Shown here in pieces: positions 28,214 to 37,722 of a DNA stretch of 64,000 bases. The translations under genes were made by a program, and so were the position numbers. How positions within the stretch are numbered: the first letter of the stretch is position 1; each line of letters opens with the position of its first letter. The stretch covers positions 2,595,938-2,659,937 of the forward strand of contig NC_003106.2 in the NCBI RefSeq assembly GCF_000011205.1. The letters run 5' to 3'. The DNA comes from Sulfurisphaera tokodaii str. 7. Its GTDB lineage: Archaea > Thermoproteota > Thermoprotei_A > Sulfolobales > Sulfolobaceae. Below the pieces are notes generated by a model. That model was not told the origin of the DNA, searched no databases, and was given only the letters and a program-made list of their open reading frames with translations.

Positions 28214-28495
28214 TTATTTGCTTTGTTGCTGTTGCTGTTGTTTCTTTAGTTCTTCAATTTGTTTTTGTAATTCCTCAATCTTTTTGGCTAACTCATCACT
28301 CTTATTTTGTTGAGATAATTGTTGTTGCATTTGTGCTAATTCCAATTCTGCCTCAAGCTGCCCTTTCTTAAATTCGCCAGTAGCCCTTCCTAAGGATCTG
28401 AAAACCTCTGGTAACTTTGAGGCTCCAAAGAAGAGTAAAATTACTACAATAAGCAATATTGCGGTATCAGTTATAGTTAGGGCCATATCTATCAT
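28214..28495 (-). CDS. tatA: TatA/E-type twin-arginine translocase subunit
   Basis: 93 residues: a single membrane helix (about 9-25), the hinge FGASKLPEVFRSLGRATGEFKKG (typical FG, LPE and LGR signatures), then a long amphipathic Glu/Gln-rich tail ending in a polyglutamine run. TatA forms the pore for folded, cofactor-bearing proteins crossing the membrane. No tatC is next to it. ATG at 28486 (MALTITD) is an alternative to 28495. In this genome it may export Rieske, Fe-S or copper proteins. Confidence 0.9.
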   Translation of the reverse strand: MIDMALTITDTAILLIVVILLFFGASKLPEVFRSLGRATGEFKKGQLEAELELAQMQQQLSQQNKSDELAKKIEELQKQIEELKKQQQQQQSK

Positions 28496-28654
28496 AATAA
28501 ATTCCTAACTGATGTTTATAAGTCTTTCTCTTGAATTTTAGTTTAATTAAAAAATCTCTATGTTAAAACAAAAATGAAATAGATTTAAACGGAGAAACTA
28601 GAAAATAAATTTTAAAACTATTTATTTAACACGTAAAAAATAAAATTTAGATCA

Positions 28655-29302
28655 TCAGCTAATATCAGATATTAGGGACTCAACTTGTTGTAATGACGCA
28701 GAATAACCTGAGATTTTTATCTGTATTAGCTCATTACCCTTTACAGCAGTTACGAAGGTATGAGGATAGGGAAACGTTGAAGAAACATAAAATATATTGT
28801 ATCCATCGTATGTTGTTATATCAGTATAAAACTGATTATTATTAAATTGAAAACCGAAACCTAACATATGATGGAACATAGTTATGTTTGAAGTATAAAT
28901 TATTACTTTGACTATTATAGTTACATTAGTTGAATTTACTTTTCCTACTAGCACTTCATGAATATATGTCTTTATTTGATGTGGGTATGGAACTGTAACA
29001 TTAGTACCGTTAGCATATTCGATAGTTATTTGTTTCACTGGATATTTAGCTATATAAGTTTCATTAGTTACTACAGACCATTTACCTCCTAATGTTGATT
29101 GAACAGTAGATGCTGAAAGGACTACTGGTGATGAATTCATAATTGCGAGGACAATTGGAACTGAAGCAATTATTGCTATAGCTATTACAACTCCAATAAT
29201 TATTGGGAGTAGTCTTCTCTTTTTAGGAAATGGAGAACCACAATTCATACAAAATTTTGCATCATCTGGATTCATATATCCACATTTAGGACATTGCTTC
29301 AT
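28655..29302 (-). CDS. zinc-ribbon membrane protein with outside domain
   Basis: 215 residues: N-terminal zinc ribbon CPKCGYMNPDDAKFCMNCG on the cytoplasmic side, a basic linker (KKRR), one membrane helix (about 32-53) and a beta-rich outside domain of about 160 residues with several N-glycosylation sites. ATG at 29302 is chosen because the ribbon starts two residues later; an upstream ATG at 29326 adds a basic leader. It overlaps the end of the glycosidase gene by 17 bp. A paralog with a nonsense codon is at 55526-56263. The role may be a sensor or anchor; unknown. Confidence 0.65.
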   Translation of the reverse strand: MKQCPKCGYMNPDDAKFCMNCGSPFPKKRRLLPIIIGVVIAIAIIASVPIVLAIMNSSPVVLSASTVQSTLGGKWSVVTNETYIAKYPVKQITIEYANGTNVTVPYPHQIKTYIHEVLVGKVNSTNVTIIVKVIIYTSNITMFHHMLGFGFQFNNNQFYTDITTYDGYNIFYVSSTFPYPHTFVTAVKGNELIQIKISGYSASLQQVESLISDIS

Positions 29303-31250
29303 GTTCCTTATTCTCTTTCTCTGCATTTATAAGCTTTTTCACAATAAAAGACCACAGAGAGGGACTACCTATATAGTGGTCTAAATAACTTACAACTGGA
29401 TCTGGTAAACCGTTAAATGAATTTATTCTTGATGGTTGATCCCAAACAAGACCTTTGGAAACTAAGTTTTGCCATTCTTTCTCACATAACTGTAGACCTT
29501 CAGAAATGCCTTTTTCTATTGAGAGCCAACAAATTGCAAAGACTAATCTAGGCCATGAAGAATAAGTCTGAGGAGAAAGTGAAACAACTTTACCGTCTTC
29601 TTTAACTAAGTTGGGAGTGCAGTATTTTGACGCATTACCATTAACTTTTATTATCCACCTTAACGCTGACTTTATTTTCTCTTCATCAGCTATAGGTTCT
29701 AAACCAAGTAAAGTTGTCCACCACTCACCAAAAACTTGTGCAAGAAATACAGCATCCTCCATCCCTTCCCAAGCAATAAAATATTTACCATTAAACATTT
29801 TCTCAAACGCTTCTTTAGCTTCCTTTATCTGCTCGTCTAGGTTTAAATTATCACCAGCAGTTTTGCTGATCTCTCTCATTGCAAAAAGCGAAGCTATATA
29901 TAGCGACAATGTATAACTATTAATCCCCTTTATTGGTGTTACATCAAATGCACTGTCCATTTTACCTTCTAGACCGTATCTAGAAAATTTAAGCTCCCAT
30001 TCAAAAGCTTTTTTCACCTTATCGTAGACTGATTTAAGGAATTCTATGTCTCCCGTGAGTTTATAGTATCTGTAGATTAGCAGAATGTAAGTTGGGTTTA
30101 AGTCTTTCCATTTTGGTGGTGCGGTTGTTCCATCAGTTGGTGAATCTAAAGAACAATAACCTAAATCATGGGGAACATATCCGTCTTCCCTTATATAGGC
30201 GGTAAGCAAATTCAGGAAGGATTTATCCAGTTCTGGAAAGAAGGAGAGTATTGGAAGTGAGCCAAATTCATAACATGTCCCTATTGTTCCTTGATAGGGA
30301 AAATTAGTAGGAGCTTCAAATATGCTAAATCTCCCCTTTTCATCTAACCAAGTGCTAGTAGAAAGAATATAAGCAGAGTTAATTAAAGCATCTTTCAACC
30401 AACTATCAAAACCTATTTTATCTTGCCACTCTCTTGTCTTTCTTTCTAGATAATCAAAGTTTTCTAGAAAATATTTCGCTACTTCTAAGGAGTTGCTAAA
30501 GAAATTATGATAATAATGTCCATAAGGATAGAAAACATGCTTACCAATGAAATACCATGAGAAGACAAACTTTACTTCTTTCTCATATGTAGCAAAGAGA
30601 ATACTGGCTGGTATTTCTCTCAAACCAGTTACTTCATGAGGGTTATCTTTCACTTTATCTAAATCAGTAATTATTTCATCAGCATCATATTGAACAATCA
30701 CTCTGTCAACTTCTTCCGAGATTAAAGTTATATCTCCTTTTGCAGGATCATAATCATTAGCCTTCATATTCTTAAAAATAACCCCATTTTTCACCCTTTC
30801 ATTTATTCTCCCAATTTTAGTACTACCAACTATATTTGGCATAGAAATTGCTATATAACCTCTCTTACTTCCGTTAACGCTTATTTTGAATCCTACTGCT
30901 GGTAGAGTTGAGTTTCTTATATCGTGGGGTATGAGTGAAGAAAAAGCAGTAAGATTAACTTCAATACCTTTCCTTCTTCCCCTAAGGAAGACAAAGGGGT
31001 AAAGTCCTTCATATACAATTTGCTCCACTTGAGGAAATAATGATAATCCTTTTTGTAATACGAAACCTTCTCCTTCTTCAGGTTTTATATAGATGAAAAA
31101 GTTCTTAAGTTCCTTAATTGGATTTATCCAATTGTTTGCAATTGTAACGTTCACAATTCTGGCTCTGTTATCAATTTCTATTTTTCCAGCACCAATTCCT
31201 CCTAAAGGCACACCAGATGTGAGTTTATCTTTATCAGTATAAGTTACCAT
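29286..31250 (-). CDS. GH116-family beta-glycosidase (GBA2/SSO1353-like)
   Basis: About 654 residues. The N-terminal SGVPLGGIGAGKIE motif and the helical C-terminal domain mark the GH116/GBA2 family, which hydrolyses beta-glucosides and beta-xylosides. Counting from the upstream ATG at 31271, E319 (SIFEAPTN), D390 (KDLNP), D439 and D443 (GKMDSAFD) line up with the catalytic residues I recall for SSO1353 (E335, D406, D458, D462) at constant offsets. ATG at 31250 is preferred. There is no signal peptide, so it acts inside the cell. The MFS gene just upstream probably brings in the sugar; the three-gene unit looks like a small glycoside-use operon. Confidence 0.85.
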   Translation of the reverse strand: MVTYTDKDKLTSGVPLGGIGAGKIEIDNRARIVNVTIANNWINPIKELKNFFIYIKPEEGEGFVLQKGLSLFPQVEQIVYEGLYPFVFLRGRRKGIEVNLTAFSSLIPHDIRNSTLPAVGFKISVNGSKRGYIAISMPNIVGSTKIGRINERVKNGVIFKNMKANDYDPAKGDITLISEEVDRVIVQYDADEIITDLDKVKDNPHEVTGLREIPASILFATYEKEVKFVFSWYFIGKHVFYPYGHYYHNFFSNSLEVAKYFLENFDYLERKTREWQDKIGFDSWLKDALINSAYILSTSTWLDEKGRFSIFEAPTNFPYQGTIGTCYEFGSLPILSFFPELDKSFLNLLTAYIREDGYVPHDLGYCSLDSPTDGTTAPPKWKDLNPTYILLIYRYYKLTGDIEFLKSVYDKVKKAFEWELKFSRYGLEGKMDSAFDVTPIKGINSYTLSLYIASLFAMREISKTAGDNLNLDEQIKEAKEAFEKMFNGKYFIAWEGMEDAVFLAQVFGEWWTTLLGLEPIADEEKIKSALRWIIKVNGNASKYCTPNLVKEDGKVVSLSPQTYSSWPRLVFAICWLSIEKGISEGLQLCEKEWQNLVSKGLVWDQPSRINSFNGLPDPVVSYLDHYIGSPSLWSFIVKKLINAEKENKEHEAMS

Positions 31251-31281
31251 GAAGAAAATAGTAATTCCCACACGTATATTT

Positions 31282-32415
31282 TTACCTCCTTATATTTTCC
31301 TTTATTTTAAGATATAATAAGGAAGATATAATTCTGAGAATACCAATTGAAATTAACATTAAATTTACAGCCATTATTAAGTTCATTTTGGTTAAGAGAA
31401 CTCCCAAAAGGAAGCTGGAAAATATAGAACCAGAAAAAGCTGAAATACCTGTTATCATATTATAAAGTGCAATATTAACCCTTTTTTCATTGTAACTTGA
31501 ATTATCAAAAAGGAATGCTGTATAAGAAATCGAGGCTGAGTTTGTAAAACCAGATATAATATAGGCTAAGTAAATTTGATAAACTGATGTTGCTAAACCA
31601 TAAGATAGGGGAAAAGTAGCTAATCCTAATCTTCCTAAAAACATAACTAGCCTTTTTGATTTATCCACTAGCCTTCCAATTACTCTCTGTAAAGAAAGAG
31701 TTGAAATTCCACTAATTAACTCGATAATTGCAATTTGTAACTCGTTCATGTGAAACTTATAAACTTGTGCTAAAGGGAATAAGGGCCATGCCATTGACCA
31801 TATGAAAGTAAATATAAATGTTATTACAAATAATTTCTTTATTTCTGAGTTTCTAGTCAAAGTAATTTTACCGCCTTTATATTCTGCATCAACATCTGAT
31901 TTAGAAATAATAAAGGAGTTTATAATATAAATTAAGCCGGAAATTATAAAGAAATATCTCATCATATAAAGGTTATCCCTAACTATGAACCCTGTTATTA
32001 ATGTTGCAATAAAACCTCCAACTGTAGCGTAAAAAGAATAATAAGCTAACATTCTCCCTCTTCTAGTTTCGCTAACCTTATCTAAAATCAATAACCAGCC
32101 AAAGTCAGCTACTCCGAAACAGACTGTTATTACTACATAAAGAATTACAAAAATTGAGTTAAAGACTGCTAAAGAACCTATTAATAACCAGAGAAGACCA
32201 GTCAAGAATTCGCCAACTTCTATTATTCTCTTAGCCCTTATGAAAATCTTTGCTAAAATAAATTGAACTACACCAGGAAATGTGGTATTTGCTGAAGATA
32301 CAATTGCTAATAAAACTCCAGTAATTCCGTAAGATGCTGTAAAAAACGAGATAAAGGGATTTATTAAACTTGATGCAAGATTATTTAGCACGGCATAAGT
32401 TCTTAGTGGCTTCAA
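31282..32415 (-). CDS. MFS transporter in the glycosidase operon
   Basis: 377 residues with about 11-12 membrane helices. The central loop region RETRRGRMLAYYSFYATVGG and the second-half GRLVDKSKRLVMFLGRLGL correspond to MFS cytoplasmic signatures. The stop lies about 10-30 bp before the GH116 gene on the same strand, with no terminator between, so it is the first gene of the operon. The likely cargo is the oligosaccharide or glycoside cut by the enzyme. ATG at 32415 follows a stretch with TTAATACGACAC. Confidence 0.75.
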   Translation of the reverse strand: MKPLRTYAVLNNLASSLINPFISFFTASYGITGVLLAIVSSANTTFPGVVQFILAKIFIRAKRIIEVGEFLTGLLWLLIGSLAVFNSIFVILYVVITVCFGVADFGWLLILDKVSETRRGRMLAYYSFYATVGGFIATLITGFIVRDNLYMMRYFFIISGLIYIINSFIISKSDVDAEYKGGKITLTRNSEIKKLFVITFIFTFIWSMAWPLFPLAQVYKFHMNELQIAIIELISGISTLSLQRVIGRLVDKSKRLVMFLGRLGLATFPLSYGLATSVYQIYLAYIISGFTNSASISYTAFLFDNSSYNEKRVNIALYNMITGISAFSGSIFSSFLLGVLLTKMNLIMAVNLMLISIGILRIISSLLYLKIKENIRR

Positions 32416-32516
32416 TGACGAATATGTAGTAGTGTCGTATTAAAAAATTTTCTTATTAAAAAATTGAACTTTAGATTTTTAAAGGGCTCTCAGATATAAA
32501 ATGAAACTTATTATAC

Positions 32517-32616
32517 TTTCTGAGATTTTAAAGGTCAAGGTCTCTTCTAAACATTTCCGTGTAATTTGAAGATTTATTGTTTCCTTTTAAACTAATGATC
32601 AAATATAATTCATAAA
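32517..32616. repeat. dispersed repeat family 2, copy B
   Basis: Counterpart of 3682-3782 in the same orientation, with similarity fading after about 100 bp. It lies upstream of the MFS/GH116 operon. The remaining spacer to 32755 holds a weak inverted repeat (GTGTGTAG at about 32681 facing CTATACACAC at about 32718) and no gene. Confidence 0.5.
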
Positions 32617-32754
32617 TTCAAAGAGAGTACAAAACCTACTTCTTGTAAATAATACCTCTTTGTTAAGGCTATTTAATAAAGTGTGTAGAGTATAAAAAGG
32701 TGTGAAACCCAATACCTATACACACTAAGGATTTTATATTCTAGGATAATTTAT

Positions 32755-32919
32755 AGAAAAATTATATTTACATATTACGTTAAAAATAGACTATGGAAAA
32801 TCGTTTAGTAACTGAAAATTTTTTATGAATAGGCAACAATAATAAGAGGTTTAATTTTGAAATATTTCATAACTCACGAACAAATTTCATAACTTTTTAT
32901 GGTAAGGAAATATCCTTAA
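32755..32919 (+). repeat. dispersed palindrome-ended element, copy 1
   Basis: Most diverged member of the family. Recognisable blocks are TTACGTTAAA near the left, GTAACTGAAAATT in the middle and TTTTTATGGTAAGGAAATATCC with TTAAACTG at the right end. No coding potential. It lies between the MFS/GH116 operon promoter region and the 3' end of the S53 protease gene. Confidence 0.6.
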
Positions 32920-33007
32920 ACTGCAGTAAAGTTTAACAAATCTAAGTTTCAATATCAATCACAATAAAATGGAAGCATGTAAGAAAAAGGTAGATAAAAA
33001 ATTTATC

Positions 33008-34807
33008 TTAAGCTGAATAATCAGAGTATAATAGAAGATCGTAGACCATAGCATATGCATCATAAGTTCCTGGTCCAGTAACATAATTCCATCCGTAATG
33101 AGCTGGTGTTGGATTATTCCCAGAAGTTACTGGAATCCATGCAACTAAGCCTTGGAATGTTCCAATAGGTGAAACTACTATCCCATTATAGGATATATGA
33201 TAAAGTGCGTAGTTCAATGCACCAAATCTAACACCAGGTAATGATACCATGGCAGCAGTCATTGGAGCAGCACCGCTAGTACCATACCATAGAAATAGTT
33301 GTCCCTCAAAAATTAACGGTAATCCAAATCCAAACTCTGGGATATTATACCCTCCAGCTGATACAAACGCAATGTCTGGATATGTTCTAGCATAAGTAGG
33401 TGTAAATGGAATTAACGATGTTAACTCGTAATATTGTGCTGGGAATACTACGCTATATCCGCCAGTACTATAATCCCAACCAGAGAAGCTAACAATACTT
33501 CCGTTAGATGACGCATTAATGAATATTCCACCCACAGAAGTTACATAGGGATCGCTTTCTGGATACCAGATAGTATTATATGTACCGATTCTGAAGTTAG
33601 GTGGCGGATGATCGCTTTCAAATCCCCAATCACCAGAAGCGGCTAACACGCTTATTCCCTCAGCAGCAGCTTGTAACATCATATTATGTATTAAATCTAA
33701 CATTGCGGGATAGTAAGCTGCTAAATATGATTCTGGAACACTAACAGATATTGAGATTACGTTAGGGTATAGATAGTTTACCATATAATAATACTCGTAC
33801 CAATAATTGAGCAAATTACCCACTAGGTTCACACCACCTACATAACCATCACTGAAAACTATTGTTACATTCGCTCCAGGGGAAAATGCTCCACTCCACT
33901 CAGCATCTAACTCATTCTCAGCAGATTGTCCACCAGAAGTATCATTACCAAACATTATTACCTCTAAACTCCCAGTTCTTGGAATGTTATACAATTTCCA
34001 AAATGCATAAATGTCTGAAACATTAACATAACATTCTGGTACTCCTTCAATTGCAATATCACTCCCTTTACCGTTCAAGCCATGCTCATAAGCTAAAGTG
34101 AAGTTGAAATACTGTTGTATCGTTAGTGGCGAAATTACAACTTTAGATATTAACCCTTGTCCTACTCTGGTTATGTTTAATTTCCAAGCGTCTTGTTTAA
34201 TTAAACTTACTACTTTAGGATCTAAGCTATCTATTCCCACAATTCCTAAAACATATTTGCCAACATTATAAGGCAGGGACGGAGTAACGTTATTAGAGAA
34301 GTAATAGAATGGTCCTATATCGGTTATCCCTATTTGTCCAAACCAATATAGGTCCTTAAACGGATAGTAATAGATATTTATATATGTATTAAATGCTTTT
34401 TCAATTTCTCCTACATTTCCGTTAAAGACTAGGGCTAAACCGTATTGTCCATCATAATGTAATCCATATGACTCTAGATAAACAACTAAGGAGTTGATAT
34501 AACTTTGAGAAGGATAGTAATACTCCCTAAATTGCTGTGGACTTAGCCATTTATGAAATAGTGAGGGTGAAAGATATATCTCATTAAGATAATTAAGTAA
34601 TGATGATACATTAGTGAAGTTTAGCAAAACTGCTATATAAAGCTCCGTAGAAGTATTTAACGGTTGTACGAATACTGATCCTGGAACTATTGAGTATATT
34701 GGAGATGATGTTTGAATGTAATACAATTGCTCTGATTGTTGGGCTATACTTACTATTCCAGAGATCATTAGTAAAATTAAAACTAAAATTCCAACAATTC
34801 TTAACAT
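33008..34807 (-). CDS. secreted sedolisin (S53, kumamolisin-like) acid protease
   Basis: 599 residues: signal peptide (about 1-23), pro-domain (about 30-210, the Pro-kumamolisin activation type), then the S53 catalytic domain. The catalytic set is visible: E297 and D301 (AENELDAEW), D393 (ASGDWG, oxyanion) and S511 in YGTSGAAPM. A C-terminal calcium-site-like segment (GWNYVTGPGTYDAYAM) closes the domain. Sedolisins work in strong acid, fitting an extracellular protease of a thermoacidophile. There is no C-terminal anchor, so it is released or held by the surface layer. Monocistronic. Confidence 0.9.
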   Translation of the reverse strand: MLRIVGILVLILLMISGIVSIAQQSEQLYYIQTSSPIYSIVPGSVFVQPLNTSTELYIAVLLNFTNVSSLLNYLNEIYLSPSLFHKWLSPQQFREYYYPSQSYINSLVVYLESYGLHYDGQYGLALVFNGNVGEIEKAFNTYINIYYYPFKDLYWFGQIGITDIGPFYYFSNNVTPSLPYNVGKYVLGIVGIDSLDPKVVSLIKQDAWKLNITRVGQGLISKVVISPLTIQQYFNFTLAYEHGLNGKGSDIAIEGVPECYVNVSDIYAFWKLYNIPRTGSLEVIMFGNDTSGGQSAENELDAEWSGAFSPGANVTIVFSDGYVGGVNLVGNLLNYWYEYYYMVNYLYPNVISISVSVPESYLAAYYPAMLDLIHNMMLQAAAEGISVLAASGDWGFESDHPPPNFRIGTYNTIWYPESDPYVTSVGGIFINASSNGSIVSFSGWDYSTGGYSVVFPAQYYELTSLIPFTPTYARTYPDIAFVSAGGYNIPEFGFGLPLIFEGQLFLWYGTSGAAPMTAAMVSLPGVRFGALNYALYHISYNGIVVSPIGTFQGLVAWIPVTSGNNPTPAHYGWNYVTGPGTYDAYAMVYDLLLYSDYSA

Positions 34808-34903
34808 ATTTATAATTTCACGTATTAATTTATTAACTTTACTATGGTCTCTATTAAAGTTCTATTAATATTACATTACTTATTATTCTAGAATGGGGTT
34901 CTA

Positions 34904-35632
34904 TTATAGTGGTCTAGTGTCAGTATTTACAGATACCCATAACCTTTTCCAATATTCGATAAATCCAATCTTTTTATAAACATGGATTGCTGGAGTATTA
35001 TCCTCCCTAACGTAGAGGGATGCAATCTTACCTCTTTTAACTATATCTTCAGTAAGTTGAGATACTACTGAAGATGCAAAGCCTCTATTCCTAAACTCTT
35101 CTCTGGTTAAAACTCCTCCTATAATGCCTACGTCCCTAGTTTCAATCCAGGTGTAAGCGGCTGAGACCAATCTGTTACCCAGAAATAAACCGTAAACCGT
35201 TGTTTTATTATTCCTTAACATTTGTACTATGAGATTTCCTCTATCTTTTCCATAAAACTCAATTATCTTATCAGAATCTTCAACTGTAAGTCTCCTTACA
35301 TCTTCTCTTCTAAACACATTGGGAGAATTACAAATCATCAAGAGTTCTGGATATATCCTCATGTTAGAGAAGTTTAGCAGATATTTCCACCTGGGTTCTA
35401 TGAATAATACGAATTTATCCTCTTTTATTAATGAAAGTAATTTAGTCACTGTAGCTTCATTTTCTGCATAAAGTATTATCGTAGGAGGGTTAAACTTTGT
35501 GTAAATCATTAAATAACCTTCATTTACCGTTCTAAACTCCGTAAATTCATAATCAATTTCCGAATCGTAAATCTCAAAAGCAAATTTTATTGGGTCCTTT
35601 AAGAACAACTTCCTTAGTTGATTATCTACCAT
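34904..35632 (-). CDS. GNAT-family N-acetyltransferase
   Basis: 242 residues with the acetyl-CoA-binding part at the C-terminus: GIIGGVLTREEFRNRGFASS is motif A (R-x2-G-x-G/A form, RNRGFA), then SLYVREDNTPAIHVYKKIGF is motif B. The N-terminal about 110 residues form a separate, less conserved half, as in two-domain GNAT proteins. The acceptor cannot be told. It lies upstream of the S53 protease on the same strand with about 100 bp between and appears separately transcribed. Confidence 0.8.
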   Translation of the reverse strand: MVDNQLRKLFLKDPIKFAFEIYDSEIDYEFTEFRTVNEGYLMIYTKFNPPTIILYAENEATVTKLLSLIKEDKFVLFIEPRWKYLLNFSNMRIYPELLMICNSPNVFRREDVRRLTVEDSDKIIEFYGKDRGNLIVQMLRNNKTTVYGLFLGNRLVSAAYTWIETRDVGIIGGVLTREEFRNRGFASSVVSQLTEDIVKRGKIASLYVREDNTPAIHVYKKIGFIEYWKRLWVSVNTDTRPL

Positions 35633-35691
35633 AAGAACTTGTTTAGCCTTGACTAAAAAAGCGTTTTGTCCTAATTCTTAGTATAGCATTT

Positions 35692-35862
35692 ATATGAAAA
35701 TCGTTACATTTTTACGTTACGTTAAACAAATGTAAGAAATATTGTACTATTAACTGAAAAATTCTTTGTGATAAACTAAATAAAGTAAGGAAGTAAATTC
35801 AAAGTATTTATTAGTTCATGAAAAAATATTATAATTTTTTATGGTAAGGGAATTTCCTTAAA
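35692..35862 (+). repeat. dispersed palindrome-ended element, copy 2
   Basis: Best-preserved form together with copy 3: starts near TATGAAAATCGTTACATTTT, continues ACGTTACGTTAAAC, TTAACTGAAAAATTC and AAAGTAAGGAAG, and ends TATGGTAAGGG plus AATTTCCTTAAA. Copies 2 and 3 share roughly four of five bases or more along their length. No reading frame. Confidence 0.85.
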
Positions 35863-35881
35863 CTACTAATCAAGATTTGCA

Positions 35882-35979
35882 GTGTATTCATCTGATATGA
35901 TAAGTTTAGGTTTAGTGACTAACGCCCTAGCAATAGCTACCCTTTACTGTTGTCCTCCAGATATTTGCGTAGGTCTCTT
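35882..35979 (-). pseudogene. ABC-transporter ATPase fragment
   Basis: The minus strand reads TQISGGQQ-stop-RVAIARALVTKPKLIISDEYT: the ABC signature LSGGQQQRVAIARAL followed by Walker B LIISDE. A TAA replaces the third Gln, and the Pro of DEPT is Tyr. Neither Walker A nor the rest of the gene is present. This is a dead piece of an ATP-binding protein left by deletion. Confidence 0.75.
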
Positions 35980-35987
35980 AAATTATT

Positions 35988-36047
35988 GGAGTAGTAGTGG
36001 CGGTTGTAATAATCGATGTAGTACTGTTTGTTTTGAAAAGGAAATAA
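35988..36047 (+). pseudogene. C-terminal membrane-anchor fossil of a surface protein
   Basis: The plus strand reads GVVVAVVIIDVVLFVLKRK-stop: one hydrophobic helix followed by a basic tail, the same ending as the intact surface proteins at 39168, 53126 and 57972. It has no start and only eight bases separate it from the ABC fragment on the other strand. The short length makes chance possible. Confidence 0.4.
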
Positions 36048-36577
36048 TTTTTTAGGGTAACTAACCACAAGCACACCTATTAAAGCGAGGTTAAAGATCA
36101 CACTACTGACACTTATGTAGCCCTTCCTTAACTTGAAGTGCTTTCAGCAAAGATTAGGACAAAGGTGCTGGTTAATTATTCTCCCTTGAACTAGTGTGGG
36201 ATTAAATGAACGTGAGAAGTCTTGTTTAATTGTAGAGTTTGAAAATTTGTTTCAAATTAGCATAATTATTTCTTATTATGTTTCTTCATAATTTAATGTA
36301 TAATTATATGATTATGAGTATGATAATTTTTAAATTTTCGCTCACTCTTCATGATTTATTGAGTTTAATTCAAAATATTCAATAATTTACGTTTTTATGA
36401 ATAATTATCTTTATACTGAAATATAGGTTTATCCAATTATTTGCATCTTGGACATCGTCTCGTGACCGTAAATTTCTGATTTAACGAATTCTACAAGGTC
36501 CTACACTAACTAAAGAAACTCAAACCTCAAAAAGCTTCATAGCCACTAGATATTTATATGTATTAAGAATACAACAC
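36048..36577. other. spacer with possible transposase debris
   Basis: The minus strand around 36070-36190 contains an open stretch reading HFKLRKGYISVSSVIFNLALIG with a stop just before, reminiscent of a transposase end, but I cannot assign it. The rest is AT-rich without a gene. Confidence 0.25.
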
Positions 36578-37111
36578 TCAAATTTCATTTAATTTTTTCT
36601 TTATCTTCTCTAAAAGTTCTCTTTCTTCATCTCCTAATTTCATTGAACTTATTATTTCAACTTCAGCCCTCACTAACTCCTTTATTGATATTATCGCATC
36701 ATTTCGACTATGAAAGGGGCTTATATCCTCATCTAAACCATTATATGCATACCTATGAATTCCTAGCATTGCAGTTGTTAAAGTAACTAACCCCTTAAAC
36801 CCAAGGTCTTCAAGATCTCTAGAAATTCCCATTAAACCAGTAGTAGGTGCAGAATATCCTATCCTTAAATACCATTTAACATCATCTTCCTTCCCCTCCT
36901 TCTTCTTCTTTTCCACAATTTTGTTAAAATTTGCAACAACGAGTGAGCTTAAAAGAGCCTTCCATGAAAGAAAGAGCTTACTCGCAGAATTCCTACTATA
37001 ACCAGCCTTAAGCATCTCAACACTTAAATAGAGCTCTTGCAAGGATTCAAGTAACCTTAACCTAGAATACTTCTCTGGCTCTCTGATAAATTTAGGTAAC
37101 TGTGACTCCAT
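36578..37111 (-). CDS. PaREP1-type protein
   Basis: 177 residues, mostly helical. RLLESLQELYLSVEMLKAGY, then SRNSASKLFLSWKALLSSLV and a Lys/Glu-rich linker, then YSAPTTGLMGISRDLEDLG. The family is abundant in Pyrobaculum and Sulfolobales as a multi-copy group of unknown function, with a helical fold somewhat like HEPN proteins. ATG at 37111. The closest relative in view is the fragment at 1-287. It stands alone between repeats and gene debris. Confidence 0.75.
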   Translation of the reverse strand: MESQLPKFIREPEKYSRLRLLESLQELYLSVEMLKAGYSRNSASKLFLSWKALLSSLVVANFNKIVEKKKKEGKEDDVKWYLRIGYSAPTTGLMGISRDLEDLGFKGLVTLTTAMLGIHRYAYNGLDEDISPFHSRNDAIISIKELVRAEVEIISSMKLGDEERELLEKIKKKLNEI

Positions 37112-37722
37112 AATATAACCTCTTTGTAAACTTATTTAAGTATTTAGATTAACATACTACTAATAAGCTTTGTTATAACTTCATAAAGGATACAAGTACG
37201 ATTTTAATAACTAATAGCATTTTACTTCTTTTTCCTTCTCTTAAACAGTTTCTTAATCCCACCCAAAGATTAATAAATATTTTTTATCACCCTTGATATT
37301 CTCCTGGCTCACAACCTTAAGCCAAGAGCACTAAAGAGTCTTTAAGATCACAAAACTCCTGTTCCTAACCTAAGTAAGAAAAAGGAACCTTTCTCCAAAT
37401 CTAGTGTTTTTAACTCCCTAATCACTACCCCAATATCCCAACGGTTTTCTCATGTTGCTATTATATCTTCTATATATCATTCATATTGATTAAGAAGAAA
37501 TCTCCCCCAATAATCGTCTCCTATGAAGATACTTGAATTTAGTAAACCTAGAAGTATACTGTAAACTAGAATGAGTGTTAAACCATCTTGTTCATGAATC
37601 CTAGAATGATATAACATTAATTATTTAATTACTTATTCCAATCAACAATAGAAATAAACCTAATAATAACTAGGATTTACAACCTAAAAGTTTTATAAAA
37701 TATAAGAAATAAACCATTTTGC
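37112..37722. other. spacer, gene debris possible
   Basis: About 600 bp with no complete gene. The minus strand near 37225-37275 shows a short open end SLGGIKKLFKRRKKK-stop that may be the tail of a lost gene. CCCAC-rich patches distinguish it from the usual AT-rich spacers. Confidence 0.3.
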
